From: Candidatus Nitrotoga sp. HW29
GTDB taxonomy: Bacteria > Pseudomonadota > Gammaproteobacteria > Burkholderiales > Gallionellaceae
Length of the DNA stretch: 64,000 bases
Direction: 5' to 3'
Assembly: GCF_924101635.2 (NCBI RefSeq)
Contig: NZ_CAKMAA020000020.1
Span: 1 to 64,000 of the forward strand
Shown one piece after another: positions 1 to 8,404 of the stretch; the stretch's first letter is position 1; the number at the start of each line of letters is the position of its first letter. Below the pieces are notes generated by a model. That model was not told the origin of the DNA and ran no database searches. It saw only the letters and a program-made list of their open reading frames with translations. The position numbers and the translations under genes were made by a program.

Positions 1-49
1 CCATTGTGGCTTGGGAATGGATTGTTAGTGCCTTATTGAATTAGAAATT

Positions 50-1472
50 GAATTAATCCCGTTGTGAAATCCGGTCAGAAAATACTCGGTACTGGTATCA
101 CCAGCTCTAACCCAAATGTCTTAATCCCGTTGTGAAATCCGGTCAGAAAATACAACGGTAGCGATATCCGGGCTTATCTTCTGGTTGGTCTTAATCCCGT
201 TGTGAAATCCGGTCAGAAAATACGTATAAGGGCATCTTGAGCATCTTGTATTATTGTCTTAATCCCGTTGTGAAATCCGGTCAGAAAATACTTTTTCTGT
301 TGGCGCGGTTCGTGATATGAATACAGAGTCTTAATCCCGTTGTGAAATCCGGTCAGAAAATACTTGCGCAGGAGAATCTTGACCGATGGTTTGAGCGTCT
401 TAATCCCGTTGTGAAATCCGGTCAGAAAATACATGGAAAACCCAATTCAAAATGTATTTAAAAATGGGTCTTAATCCCGTTGTGAAATCCGGTCAGAAAA
501 TACTTTCAAAAACAACTTAAAAGGAAGGTAGTAAAAGTCTTAATCCCGTTGTGAAATCCGGTCAGAAAATACAAAAAACGCGTTAAAAATGCTTTGGTGG
601 AAATTGTCTTAATCCCGTTGTGAAATCCGGTCAGAAAATACCACTTTTAAATTTGGCCGCTGGTAGTGTTGAAAATGTCTTAATCCCGTTGTGAAATCCG
701 GTCAGAAAATACCAACAGCGACAATTGGAAGCAACCTTATTTCGGTCTTAATCCCGTTGTGAAATCCGGTCAGAAAATACAAATCATTTATCGCTATCTG
801 TTTAGCAATGGGTCTTAATCCCGTTGTGAAATCCGGTCAGAAAATACCCTGCCAACCGTACTTAAAGTGTACGAGCATATTGTCTTAATCCCGTTGTGAA
901 ATCCGGTCAGAAAATACGTGGTTGGGTAGTAAGATCTAAAAAACTCATGTGTCTTAATCCCGTTGTGAAATCCGGTCAGAAAATACGAGCCTCATTCCCT
1001 TGTTAGATTTTTGCTCATAAGTCTTAATCCCGTTGTGAAATCCGGTCAGAAAATACGATGCGAATGGAAACATTCGTTTGACTGATGAGGTCTTAATCCC
1101 GTTGTGAAATCCGGTCAGAAAATACCTAATAATCATTCCATAAAGAAGACCGTTTATTTGTCTTAATCCCGTTGTGAAATCCGGTCAGAAAATACAATGC
1201 GCAGGTGTGCACCAGAAGGCGTCAACACGTCTTAATCCCGTTGTGAAATCCGGTCAGAAAATACATCGTAGGAACCCCACAAGAAATTACAGCAAAAGTC
1301 TTAATCCCGTTGTGAAATCCGGTCAGAAAATACTCAAGTATCTTTTGGTATGAGATGGGAGGATCTTAGTCTTAATCCCGTTGTGAAATCCGGTCAGAAA
1401 ATACTCCCTGGTTCGAGTCCAGGTCGGGGAGCCAAAGTCTTAATCCCGTTGTGAAATCCGGTCAGAAAATAC
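50..1472 (-). CRISPR. CRISPR array, 21 repeats and 20 spacers, type III-A
   Basis: A 36-bp repeat starting GTCTTAATCCC and ending AGAAAATAC on the plus strand occurs 21 times, with spacers of 31-36 bp. Repeats start at 50, 118, 188, 256, 328, 397, 468, 537, 606, 677, 745, 812, 882, 951, 1021, 1090, 1160, 1229, 1298, 1369 and 1437. Only the first (50-85) is degenerate, with GAA for GTC at its outer end, as expected for the leader-distal end. The array is therefore read leftward from a leader at its right edge, the side where the cas genes lie. In that direction the last eight repeat bases are ATTAAGAC, resembling the ATTGAAAC-type 5' handle of type III crRNAs. Cas6, encoded at 12.5 kb, is the likely processing enzyme. 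Polarity is inferred from repeat decay, handle and cas position together. Confidence 0.98.
1405..1436 (-). other. Leader-proximal CRISPR spacer matching a tRNA 3' end
   Basis: On the plus strand this 32-bp spacer contains a perfect T arm (CCTGG, loop TTCGAGT, CCAGG). It is followed directly by a 7-nt acceptor strand TCGGGGA, a G discriminator base, CCA and two or three A. That is the 3' end of a tRNA with the genomic or mature CCA. The acceptor sequence and G73 fit betaproteobacterial tRNA-Asn from memory, but no such gene lies in the window to confirm it. Because the array is transcribed leftward, the crRNA would be complementary to the tRNA. Confidence 0.88.
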
Positions 1473-1683
1473 ACTGCGACTTCTATGCCACGTCCCGCTT
1501 TGTGTTGCAATCCATTTAGCGGCGCACACTACCGCAAGCGCACCTCTCAACTTCAGCAACAGGGACATTATATCGAATTCATTCGATAAATCATCATGCT
1601 GCGCTAATTTTAGCATCGCAAATACAACCCTTTGTTTTGTTTTATTTTTGCTACCTAAAGAACAACAAGCCCCATCACCGCCG
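1473..1683 (-). promoter_or_regulatory. CRISPR leader with promoter and palindrome
   Basis: This is the non-coding stretch between the last repeat and the stop of the nearest cas2. Read leftward it has a perfect TATAAT -10 box at 1567-1572, which would start a transcript about 90 nt before the first repeat. A near-consensus -35 is not obvious. Directly upstream of the -10 lies an 18-bp palindrome at 1571-1588, TATCGAAT-TC-ATTCGATA, sitting between the -10 and the expected -35. That is a position typical of an operator. The promoter is read from sequence; a binding protein is inference. Confidence 0.65.
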
Positions 1684-1977
1684 CTAACTCAGCCAATAGG
1701 CAATATCCTGAGTTTTGCATCCTTTCCCCAGTATCTGCAGCTTGCCGCGATCCTTGCCGCACAGCGCATAGTAGCGCACCTTGTCCTGCTCGGCATCAAT
1801 CAGTGCGGCAATGCCGCTGAAGATCTGGCGTTGCTGTATTGCCGTTATATGGCATTCGAATACACTTTCCTGCACGCGTTTCCCCCAGCCTTCCAACAGC
1901 CTCGCCACTTTGTTGCGGCGGCGATCATCGGTGATGTCATAGCAAATCATGGTCAGCATGGTATACAGGCATTTCAA
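1684..1977 (-). CDS. cas2: CRISPR-associated protein Cas2 (second copy)
   Basis: Cas2 dimers form the platform of the Cas1-Cas2 spacer integrase. This 97-residue protein has the family N terminus, a beta strand ending in YDITDD followed by RRR, and the RVQESVFE segment at about residues 34-41. The reading frame begins at a TTG (1977) that overlaps the TGA of the upstream cas2. An ATG at 1959 would give a more canonical start just before the first strand, and neither has a strong ribosome site. It is the gene nearest the array. It differs clearly from its neighbour, so the pair is an old duplication or two independent lineages, not a recent copy. Confidence 0.93.
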   Translation of the reverse strand: MKCLYTMLTMICYDITDDRRRNKVARLLEGWGKRVQESVFECHITAIQQRQIFSGIAALIDAEQDKVRYYALCGKDRGKLQILGKGCKTQDIAYWLS

Positions 1978-2255
1978 AATATATAGTAATCAACATCTTC
2001 TGCACGGCGGCCTTTTCCCTGGCTTTTGATAGCGCCTTCGCACCAATGGCACAAGGCATACAGACGGATATGGTCATGAACCGTATCCATTTCAGCGTGC
2101 AATTCACGTTTGAGCTGGCGCAGCCTGGAATGGCTGATCCAACCTTCAAATACGCTTTCCTGCACGCGCACCGCATAATTTTTAAGGACACGATCCACTC
2201 GAACCCGGCGGCGGTTGTCGGCAATGTCGTAGGCGATGATCCAGAATCCGTGCAT
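1974..2255 (-). CDS. cas2: CRISPR-associated protein Cas2 (first copy)
   Basis: A 93-residue Cas2 with the AYDIADN first strand, an RRR patch and RVQESVFEGW at residues 30-39, normal length for the family. The stop overlaps the TTG of the next cas2 gene, so the two are translationally coupled. The gene follows the RT-cas1 stop by only six bases, making one adaptation module RT-cas1, cas2, cas2. Two non-identical Cas2 subunits beside one RT-Cas1 could assemble as a heterodimer or serve different substrates, which is inference. The AYDIAD motif keeps the Asp that in some Cas2 proteins coordinates metal. Confidence 0.94.
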   Translation of the reverse strand: MHGFWIIAYDIADNRRRVRVDRVLKNYAVRVQESVFEGWISHSRLRQLKRELHAEMDTVHDHIRLYALCHWCEGAIKSQGKGRRAEDVDYYIF

Positions 2256-2261
2256 AGCTGA

Positions 2262-4307
2262 TTAGCGCATCACGCACGGCTGATAGGTTTCATCTTCGCC
2301 TTGCAGCACGCGCGCGTAATGCCAGACCTGATATTGCATCAGCCGCCGCCAGTCTGCTCGCTGTCCGTTAATTGGATGGTTCAGCGGCGCATTCAACTTG
2401 GCTTCCAGCGCGTGGATGAGCTTTTTACGTCCCGCATCGGTCAGACGGCAAGGCATTTCTGCCTGATCATCCAGCACAAAATCTTCCGGCTTGATGCTTT
2501 GCTTGAATATGAGTTGCAGCACGGTGGTATCAATAATCAGCGGGCGAAATTCTTCCATCAGATCGGAAGCCAACGCGGCATGACCATCACGAAAGGCGTG
2601 CAGATTGCCGACATGCGGATCGAGTCCGCGCCGCCGTATGAGTGTTTTGATGTTGGCAAACAGCACCGCATAGCCGTAGGAGAGCATGGCATTGACCGGG
2701 TCTAGCGGCGGCTGGCGGGTGCGTTTGTCAAATTGCCATGCTTCGGGCAGCAGATCGCTCAGCGCGGAAAAATAAATGCGCGCCGCCATGCCTTCATGGC
2801 CGCGCACTGCGTCCAGTGTGTCTGCAAGCTCTGCGGCGTGTTGCATGGCAGCTTGTTCCAAGTCGCGCAGTTCGGCATCTTCCAACGCGTGATTGCGTGC
2901 GTAACGGCGCAGCACAAGGCGACAGTTGGCAATTTTGCCCGCCACGATGGCGCGCGAAATGTTGAGGGTCGAATTTGTATCTTGCGCCCTGCTGTATTGC
3001 AAGGCATTCAGCTCGGTGGAGCGGGTGTCAAACGCATCCAGCGCGCCCCAGCAATGCCCGCGCCAATCGGCAAAATAGACACCGATGTCATTTTCCGCCA
3101 ACAGGCGCAACGCAGCGGTGGAGACCATGCTGTTGCCTTGCACCACGAGCTGGTCTAGCTTTTGCACCGGAATTTCGCTCACCTCGGCCGTGCCGCGCGA
3201 GACCACCAAACGCTCGCCTTCCCTGGATAAGGCTAACCCTTGTTCGAGTAAATACAGGGTGCGCAGCAAGGGGGAGAGTTCGGCGAGTTCTTCGATCTCG
3301 ATGGGGATGCTTTCCGCCACTTCTGCTTTAATAATGGGTGTGCTAGCTTCAGGACGCAGCGGTTTCGGCTTGACGGGCGGTTTCTGCTGTGTTGCGCGCG
3401 GCACACGATGGGCAGGTTGCTTATCAGGAATCAGCCACGGCGCTGAATCGGCATCAGCCGCACGAACATGATCTCCCTGAAAATCTACGCCGAGAAATCG
3501 AAATCCCTGCTCGAAATTGGTGATGCGCGTTTTTTCTGGATGGATAGTCAGTTTGAGCTTGCCCGCCTCGCACGTCGCCAGCAGCAAGGCTTGTTGCGCT
3601 TCTTCTTCACTGCGGCAGAAAATCACAAAATCATCCGCAAAGCGTACCAGTTGATGACCGTTATCCGTAATGGCTTCGTCAAGATCGTCCAAATACAAAT
3701 TCGCCAACAAGGGCGAAATCGGCGAACCTTGCGGAATGCCGATTTCAATGCGCGCCGTGCCGCCCGTTTGCAGTTGCAGCGTAGCGTCCAGCCATTGCCG
3801 GATGAGCGCGAGAAAGGGTTGGTCGGCAACGTGGCGCGCCAGACATTGCAGCATCAGGTCATGATCTATTTCGTCAAAATAGGAACGGATATCCGCATCC
3901 ACCACCCAGCGAAAACCCTCATCGCGCAAACGCGTAATCCGCGCCACCGCCATTTGCACCGAACGTCCCGGACGATAAGCAAAACTTTCGTCCTCAAACT
4001 CGCGCTCCAAAACCGGCGCAAGCGCCATACATGCGGCGGTGTGCAAGACGCGATCACGCACCGATGGAATCGCCAGCGCACGCAGCTTACCATCATCCTT
4101 CTTGATGTGAACTTGCAACAATGGCTGAGGCTGATATTTGCCGCTACGCACCTGTAAGCGCAGGTGTTGCAGTTGCTCCAACAGATTCCCGGCAAATCGT
4201 TTGATGCTGACCTGATCCACGCCTGCCGCACCATCGTTTTCCCGAACCTTGCCCCATGCGGCAATCAGCGTGTCATCGGATAGCATCCGGGAGAAAAGCA
4301 TGTCCAT
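2262..4307 (-). CDS. cas1: Reverse transcriptase-Cas1 fusion protein
   Basis: A 681-residue fusion. Residues 1 to about 290 are a group II intron-like reverse transcriptase: DADIRSYFDEI with catalytic Asp138, IPQGSPISPLLANLYL at 191-206, and the FADD box at 223-226 in place of the commoner YADD. A Pro- and Lys-rich linker (about 295-330) leads to a full Cas1 domain with the metal-binding residues Glu505 (HEG), His570 (GNLH) and Glu585/586 (DLMEEFRP). No Cas6 domain is fused at the N terminus; cas6 is separate. The known role of such fusions is capture of spacers from RNA as well as DNA. The start at 4307 is supported by an AGAGGAG ribosome site. A 142-bp gap separates it from the effector operon upstream. 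Confidence 0.97.
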   Translation of the reverse strand: MDMLFSRMLSDDTLIAAWGKVRENDGAAGVDQVSIKRFAGNLLEQLQHLRLQVRSGKYQPQPLLQVHIKKDDGKLRALAIPSVRDRVLHTAACMALAPVLEREFEDESFAYRPGRSVQMAVARITRLRDEGFRWVVDADIRSYFDEIDHDLMLQCLARHVADQPFLALIRQWLDATLQLQTGGTARIEIGIPQGSPISPLLANLYLDDLDEAITDNGHQLVRFADDFVIFCRSEEEAQQALLLATCEAGKLKLTIHPEKTRITNFEQGFRFLGVDFQGDHVRAADADSAPWLIPDKQPAHRVPRATQQKPPVKPKPLRPEASTPIIKAEVAESIPIEIEELAELSPLLRTLYLLEQGLALSREGERLVVSRGTAEVSEIPVQKLDQLVVQGNSMVSTAALRLLAENDIGVYFADWRGHCWGALDAFDTRSTELNALQYSRAQDTNSTLNISRAIVAGKIANCRLVLRRYARNHALEDAELRDLEQAAMQHAAELADTLDAVRGHEGMAARIYFSALSDLLPEAWQFDKRTRQPPLDPVNAMLSYGYAVLFANIKTLIRRRGLDPHVGNLHAFRDGHAALASDLMEEFRPLIIDTTVLQLIFKQSIKPEDFVLDDQAEMPCRLTDAGRKKLIHALEAKLNAPLNHPINGQRADWRRLMQYQVWHYARVLQGEDETYQPCVMR

Positions 4308-4449
4308 TCATTTCTCTCCTCTTTTGAGTGCAGCGACAAGCTGCAAAGACCATCCCGTGCGAAACTATTGATGCGGCATAAATTAAGCATGAAACCGTTC
4401 GTGTTGACCTTGTCGAAACATGAATAGCTCCATAACCTCGACAGGCGGC

Positions 4450-4767
4450 TCAAGCCAAGCGTTGCAACCAACCCAACTCAAAATTCACCGCTTTCATTTC
4501 CTCGGCGGTAAGCAGCTTGCCCTCAGGCAAGCGCGCATTCAGCCTGAGCACCAAAGCGGAATCACCTGGTTGCATGGTCACCGCGACACGGTTGCACGGA
4601 ACTTCCATCCCAAGCAGGGTTGCGAGAAAACTGGCCGATGCCTCATGCCCCACCGCTGAAACGAAACCCTGCGCAAGACGGGCGTGCGCTTCCTCCGGCG
4701 TAATCGGCCCATCGAAACGAAATTCTCCGTATGCGGTGAGAATGGGGGTGTTGAGGAGGTAAATCAT
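4450..4767 (-). CDS. crn2: DUF1874-family ring nuclease (Crn2-like)
   Basis: A 105-residue protein of the DUF1874 family. Phage members (AcrIII-1) and cellular members (Crn2) degrade cyclic tetra-adenylate, the type III second messenger. The family core is visible: [10 protein letters not shown] at the N terminus, [14 protein letters not shown] with the likely catalytic His41, and VPCNR at 57-61. Its ATG overlaps the TGA of the CARF gene (ATGA), so effector and off-switch are translationally coupled. Position inside the operon argues for a host regulatory role and against a stray viral anti-CRISPR gene. The nuclease activity itself is inferred from family. Confidence 0.88.
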   Translation of the reverse strand: MIYLLNTPILTAYGEFRFDGPITPEEAHARLAQGFVSAVGHEASASFLATLLGMEVPCNRVAVTMQPGDSALVLRLNARLPEGKLLTAEEMKAVNFELGWLQRLA

Positions 4768-5687
4768 GGGTTCATCCAGTTTTTAAGGGATGATTCAGCA
4801 ATAACGTTGAACGGCAGCACGCTGTTATCGCCCCCCGTACGGACGTACTGGAATTCGAGGTTACGACGAGATAGCGTGGCGAGCACAGCAGCGATACTAG
4901 CGGTCTTTTGCCCACCTGTGACGTCGATCACGATGTCATTTTCAGTATAAAACTTCTTGATATTATTTTCAGAGTAGGACTTCTGCATAATAATCTGAAT
5001 ACATTGATCAAAAGCCGCTTCCATTGCGTCAATTTCCTCAAATTCGACCAATGACTGCTCGATATCAATTTGGGTATTGGGGACAGGCGCGTATAGGCTT
5101 ACCAATCTTTTATAATCGGACAGGTTGCGATGCGAGCCTTTAGGACCAGGCGAGCCGAGCAATATGACCTGTTTAAGCTCCCGAATATGGGGCGCGATAG
5201 CTCGAAGAAATTGTTGCCCGTTCCAAGGGTGGGGTCCACGCCATGCACCTTTCGCATGCTCAGCGGTAATATTCTCAATGTCCCGCTTCAAGTCACCCGT
5301 CAACTCGAATTCATGTATACCATCGTCCCACGAAATAACCAGCTTACCATTAGCCTTGACATTAACAGGCCGACCCAACGAAGACACTGCCGCAATAATC
5401 ACCTTGTGCGGGCGAGACTTGGCACTTGGTCTGAGATGGCGCAGGGTAAGAATATCGCGCGCAGCCATCCATAAAACCACCATCGCAGTCATGACCAGCA
5501 AAAAAGCAACGATCGTTCTACTCAAGGATGAACAGGCGCCATCGCACTCTTCAAAAAGTGGCTTCCAAAGACAATCACCGTTAATGCCGTCTGCAAGCCA
5601 ACTGACAGAAAGAGCACCGAGTAATGTGAAGAACCCCAATACGACAGGGTGGCGAACGAGCCGAAAAAAGTTAAGGGACATACTCAT
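4764..5687 (-). CDS. Two-TM-helix CARF protein, candidate membrane effector (Cam1-like)
   Basis: A 307-residue protein with two hydrophobic segments (about residues 7-31 and 54-80) and a cytosolic C-terminal Rossmann-like region. The latter has a first strand [11 protein letters not shown] near 93-103 and the nucleotide-sensor signature [14 protein letters not shown] near 254-267, typical of CARF domains (Csm6, Csx1, Cam1). No HEPN or nuclease motif is visible. The membrane anchor is the only candidate output, as in Cam1, which depolarises the membrane on binding cyclic tetra-adenylate. Cam1 proper is shorter with one TM helix, so this is a relative at best. ATGA overlaps join it to csm5 upstream and the ring nuclease downstream. 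Confidence 0.85.
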   Translation of the reverse strand: MSMSLNFFRLVRHPVVLGFFTLLGALSVSWLADGINGDCLWKPLFEECDGACSSLSRTIVAFLLVMTAMVVLWMAARDILTLRHLRPSAKSRPHKVIIAAVSSLGRPVNVKANGKLVISWDDGIHEFELTGDLKRDIENITAEHAKGAWRGPHPWNGQQFLRAIAPHIRELKQVILLGSPGPKGSHRNLSDYKRLVSLYAPVPNTQIDIEQSLVEFEEIDAMEAAFDQCIQIIMQKSYSENNIKKFYTENDIVIDVTGGQKTASIAAVLATLSRRNLEFQYVRTGGDNSVLPFNVIAESSLKNWMNP

Positions 5688-7420
5688 ACATTCCCGCGAA
5701 GCATACTTAGTTTGAGTTTCTTGAGTTGATCCTTGTCAATCCCACTGACCACTTTGGGTAACCAATTGGCGATGGCATCTGCAACAGCAAATTTTTCTTC
5801 CGCGTTCCAATCCACATGATCCAATGCGTCTTTAGCGAGCGTACGAGCCATAGTATGAAATGTGGAGTTAGGCTTTTCTTTATTTCCGCGTAATTGTTCA
5901 ATTCGTTGTTTGGCGAGGCCGATAAGCTGCTCCACACGCTGCATGTTTTTTGACAGCATAGCGAGGCGTGCTTGGCACTCTTCTGCTTCTTGTATTTTGC
6001 GTGCTGCTTCTACCGCAACCAGCCTGGTTTTTTCCTCTTCTTCGCGATGCCTGGCTTCCTCTAAAGTGCGAGCATGTTTCAGTGCAGCCTGCTGTTGAGA
6101 AATTTTTTCGGCAAACTCGCGAACGGTGGAAAGATGGGGTTCGCAAGCAGTCTTAAGTTCTATCCATTCTTCCGCTGGTACAGCCAGCGGCTGGATTTCC
6201 ACCAGCAGCCAACCGAAGGGTAAAAGGTTTTGCGATTGATCTTTTTCGTCAGCGGCAAGCCAAAAGGTTTTGGTGGTCTCTGCATTTTCATGTTGCTGCC
6301 CGTTCCCCTTCATGATTTTGATGCTGCGCACACCGCGTAAGGTGACAGATTCCGCGCCAGAATGGCGTCCTACTCTCAGTAAGAATGCTTCGCCATTTTG
6401 CATTTTTGATTTTGCCGCCGTCAGCAATTGCTGCATAGTATTTCGCCATGTTTCATCCAGATAACCGCGCTCTTGCATAAGCTGGTTTTCTGCCTCCATG
6501 ATGGGGGTGTAGAAGTCATTGCACGCCTTAACAATACGGGCCATATCAAAGCGTAATTCTTTGACCGGATGTTTTTTGTTTGCCTCGCAAAGAGCATCGA
6601 AACTATCGACCAACTGAAGATTCAATTGCGCAAAAAACGCCCGATAACGCCATCCCGCTACACATTCGAGAATTTGATAAAGCTCTTTGATTTCGGCCTG
6701 CGATTTGCGCTGCTTCCCCTGTTCATCCAATACCACCGTTTTTTTGCGGTTGACCGCAAGATGAACTTGGGCGGCTGGCAAACCAGCTTCACCTTGCCAA
6801 ACAGCGTCAGAGAGTTGCACAAGGCGCATTGGGTCAAGTTCCAAATTCCTTGTCGTATATTTAAACAACCGTTGTTGCAGCTCCATGTTATTTTCATCGC
6901 GAGGTTTATTCGTGCGATGGTTTATAACTTTCTGCAACCCTGCTTCGTTATTTATTTTATCCAGCAGCGCGGTACGTATCGCCCCCTTCATGGACGAACC
7001 AAATAGCACAGGTTGTCGAGTAATCGGGTTAAAACTGGTACGGTCGATTTCCAAACGGTTGACCACTTTCCTACCGTCAGCTTCACGGTTGGCCGTCTGT
7101 CCAACACGCTTGTCATAGAGGGTAGCAACACCCGGCAGCACAGGGGTACACTGAATAGCATGCGCCATAAGAAGTGTACGCCGTTCATAAAAAAATCGCT
7201 GTACAGACTCAATCATTCCGGCATTGAGCACTCCGTTGGCAATATTTAACAATATTTCCCTATCTTTCATTGATAACACTTTCATAACTGCACTGCTATC
7301 GAACTCATGCAACACGCCATCCTGAATAACGTAATTGGTTGGCTCGTAACTTTCACCAGTGCCGATGTGGGTAGGTGACAGTGGTGTGATAAACAAACGA
7401 TAGCTGTCAAAGGTTTTCAT
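5684..7420 (-). CDS. csm5: Type III-A effector subunit Csm5 with coiled-coil extension
   Basis: Csm5 caps the crRNA 3' side of the Csm complex. The N-terminal RAMP fold shows LSPTHIGTGESYEPTNYVI and the Gly-rich LFGSSMKGAIRTALLD. The protein is 578 residues, well above the roughly 350-400 usual for Csm5. A highly charged heptad-like stretch at about residues 442-518 (EEARHREEEEKTR and QRVEQLIGLAKQR) predicts a long coiled coil, followed by a 60-residue C-terminal tail. The ATG at 7420 overlaps the csm4 TGA and is preferred over an upstream start at 7447. What the extension binds is unknown; the membrane CARF protein or nucleases recruited for crRNA trimming are possibilities. Confidence 0.92.
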   Translation of the reverse strand: MKTFDSYRLFITPLSPTHIGTGESYEPTNYVIQDGVLHEFDSSAVMKVLSMKDREILLNIANGVLNAGMIESVQRFFYERRTLLMAHAIQCTPVLPGVATLYDKRVGQTANREADGRKVVNRLEIDRTSFNPITRQPVLFGSSMKGAIRTALLDKINNEAGLQKVINHRTNKPRDENNMELQQRLFKYTTRNLELDPMRLVQLSDAVWQGEAGLPAAQVHLAVNRKKTVVLDEQGKQRKSQAEIKELYQILECVAGWRYRAFFAQLNLQLVDSFDALCEANKKHPVKELRFDMARIVKACNDFYTPIMEAENQLMQERGYLDETWRNTMQQLLTAAKSKMQNGEAFLLRVGRHSGAESVTLRGVRSIKIMKGNGQQHENAETTKTFWLAADEKDQSQNLLPFGWLLVEIQPLAVPAEEWIELKTACEPHLSTVREFAEKISQQQAALKHARTLEEARHREEEEKTRLVAVEAARKIQEAEECQARLAMLSKNMQRVEQLIGLAKQRIEQLRGNKEKPNSTFHTMARTLAKDALDHVDWNAEEKFAVADAIANWLPKVVSGIDKDQLKKLKLSMLRGNV

Positions 7421-8394
7421 GCGCAAACCTTTCTGTCCGGCAAACAAATCCCCACTACAGGTGCATATCCCTGATATACGGTGGCTTCGATAGTTTTGGA
7501 TAACCTGCCATTGCCGCCCAACCCCTGCCCGATAAAGCTGCTCATCGCTTCCAGCCGCACGGGAGTGAACACCGCGCCGCTGGCAGCCAGCAACACTGGC
7601 GTTTTGAATGGATTTTTGCCATGCACTGCCATATCACCATGGCGGCCAAAACGAGCAAAGGTTTGGTAAAAGCTGCGGGTACTGTCCCAACCCAAGCCTT
7701 GTGGTGCGGAAGGCGCAAGTGTCATCCAGGCATTGGTGTTTGTTTGGCTGGGCAAATCGAACGCCGTCCAGTCGTCCCGCACCTTATATTTACCCAGTCC
7801 GATACTGGCATCGCGGCCATAACCAGTGTTGCCGATGTCTTCGAGCAGTTGGCGCAACTCGTCGGCAGTGATGCGCGCCTCATCAAACACCAGATATATA
7901 TCCAGTACAATTTCCGTTTTGACTTTCTCCTCTCCGAACCACGACTGGCTCATGACATAAGGCACGAACTGACCCGTACCAGTTGTGCCAGTGATACGGT
8001 TGAGCGTGTTGTGAGGTTGCGGATGTTCGTTGGGTGTACTGCCGGATAATGTATTAGCGGACTGACAAAAGTGAAGCCACTGCGCCACGGGCTGCTGAAA
8101 TTCACTGATTGGTAACCAAGTCAGCCTTTTTACCGCTTTGCGATCTTCGCCTTGAATTTCGTCAAACCAACTACCAGGCAATGCCGGACGGGGCAAGAAT
8201 CCAGATGGAAACGCATCGGAAACCACCGCGAATGGCTTGCTGCCCGTGTTCGTATATCCGTCAAGCAAAGCATCCAGCCTTTGCTCTCCATAACGATTGC
8301 GAATCGCCCAGCACAATTGGCCAAACAGTGTGTCGCCCAACAAAAGCGTTCCAAACCCGGATAAGGGCGTAATACGGGCGCAATAGGTACGCAT
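7417..8394 (-). CDS. csm4: Type III-A effector subunit Csm4
   Basis: Csm4 binds the crRNA 5' handle and contacts Cas10. This 325-residue protein has the family features: an early FGTLLLGDTLFGQLCW segment, the Gly-rich GYGRDASIGLGKY loop near the middle, NPFKTPVLLAASGAVF and a closing QGYAPVVGI. The ATG at 8394 lies seven bases after AAAGGAG and is chosen over a GTG at 8400. It follows csm3 by ten bases and overlaps csm5 by ATGA. Confidence 0.94.
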   Translation of the reverse strand: MRTYCARITPLSGFGTLLLGDTLFGQLCWAIRNRYGEQRLDALLDGYTNTGSKPFAVVSDAFPSGFLPRPALPGSWFDEIQGEDRKAVKRLTWLPISEFQQPVAQWLHFCQSANTLSGSTPNEHPQPHNTLNRITGTTGTGQFVPYVMSQSWFGEEKVKTEIVLDIYLVFDEARITADELRQLLEDIGNTGYGRDASIGLGKYKVRDDWTAFDLPSQTNTNAWMTLAPSAPQGLGWDSTRSFYQTFARFGRHGDMAVHGKNPFKTPVLLAASGAVFTPVRLEAMSSFIGQGLGGNGRLSKTIEATVYQGYAPVVGICLPDRKVCA

Positions 8395-8404
8395 GGCCAC
8401 TCCT

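Noticed and set aside
1-49. Possible further repeat or gene left of the array
   Set aside because: No repeat copy is present and the degenerate repeat at 50 marks the array end; nothing else can be supported in 49 bases.
213-1136. Reading frames on the minus strand with repeated YFLTGFHNGIKT segments
   Set aside because: They are translations of CRISPR repeats, not a repetitive protein.
3468-4157. 229-codon plus-strand frame opposite RT-cas1
   Set aside because: Shadow of the conserved RT frame; no ribosome site and no recognisable motif.
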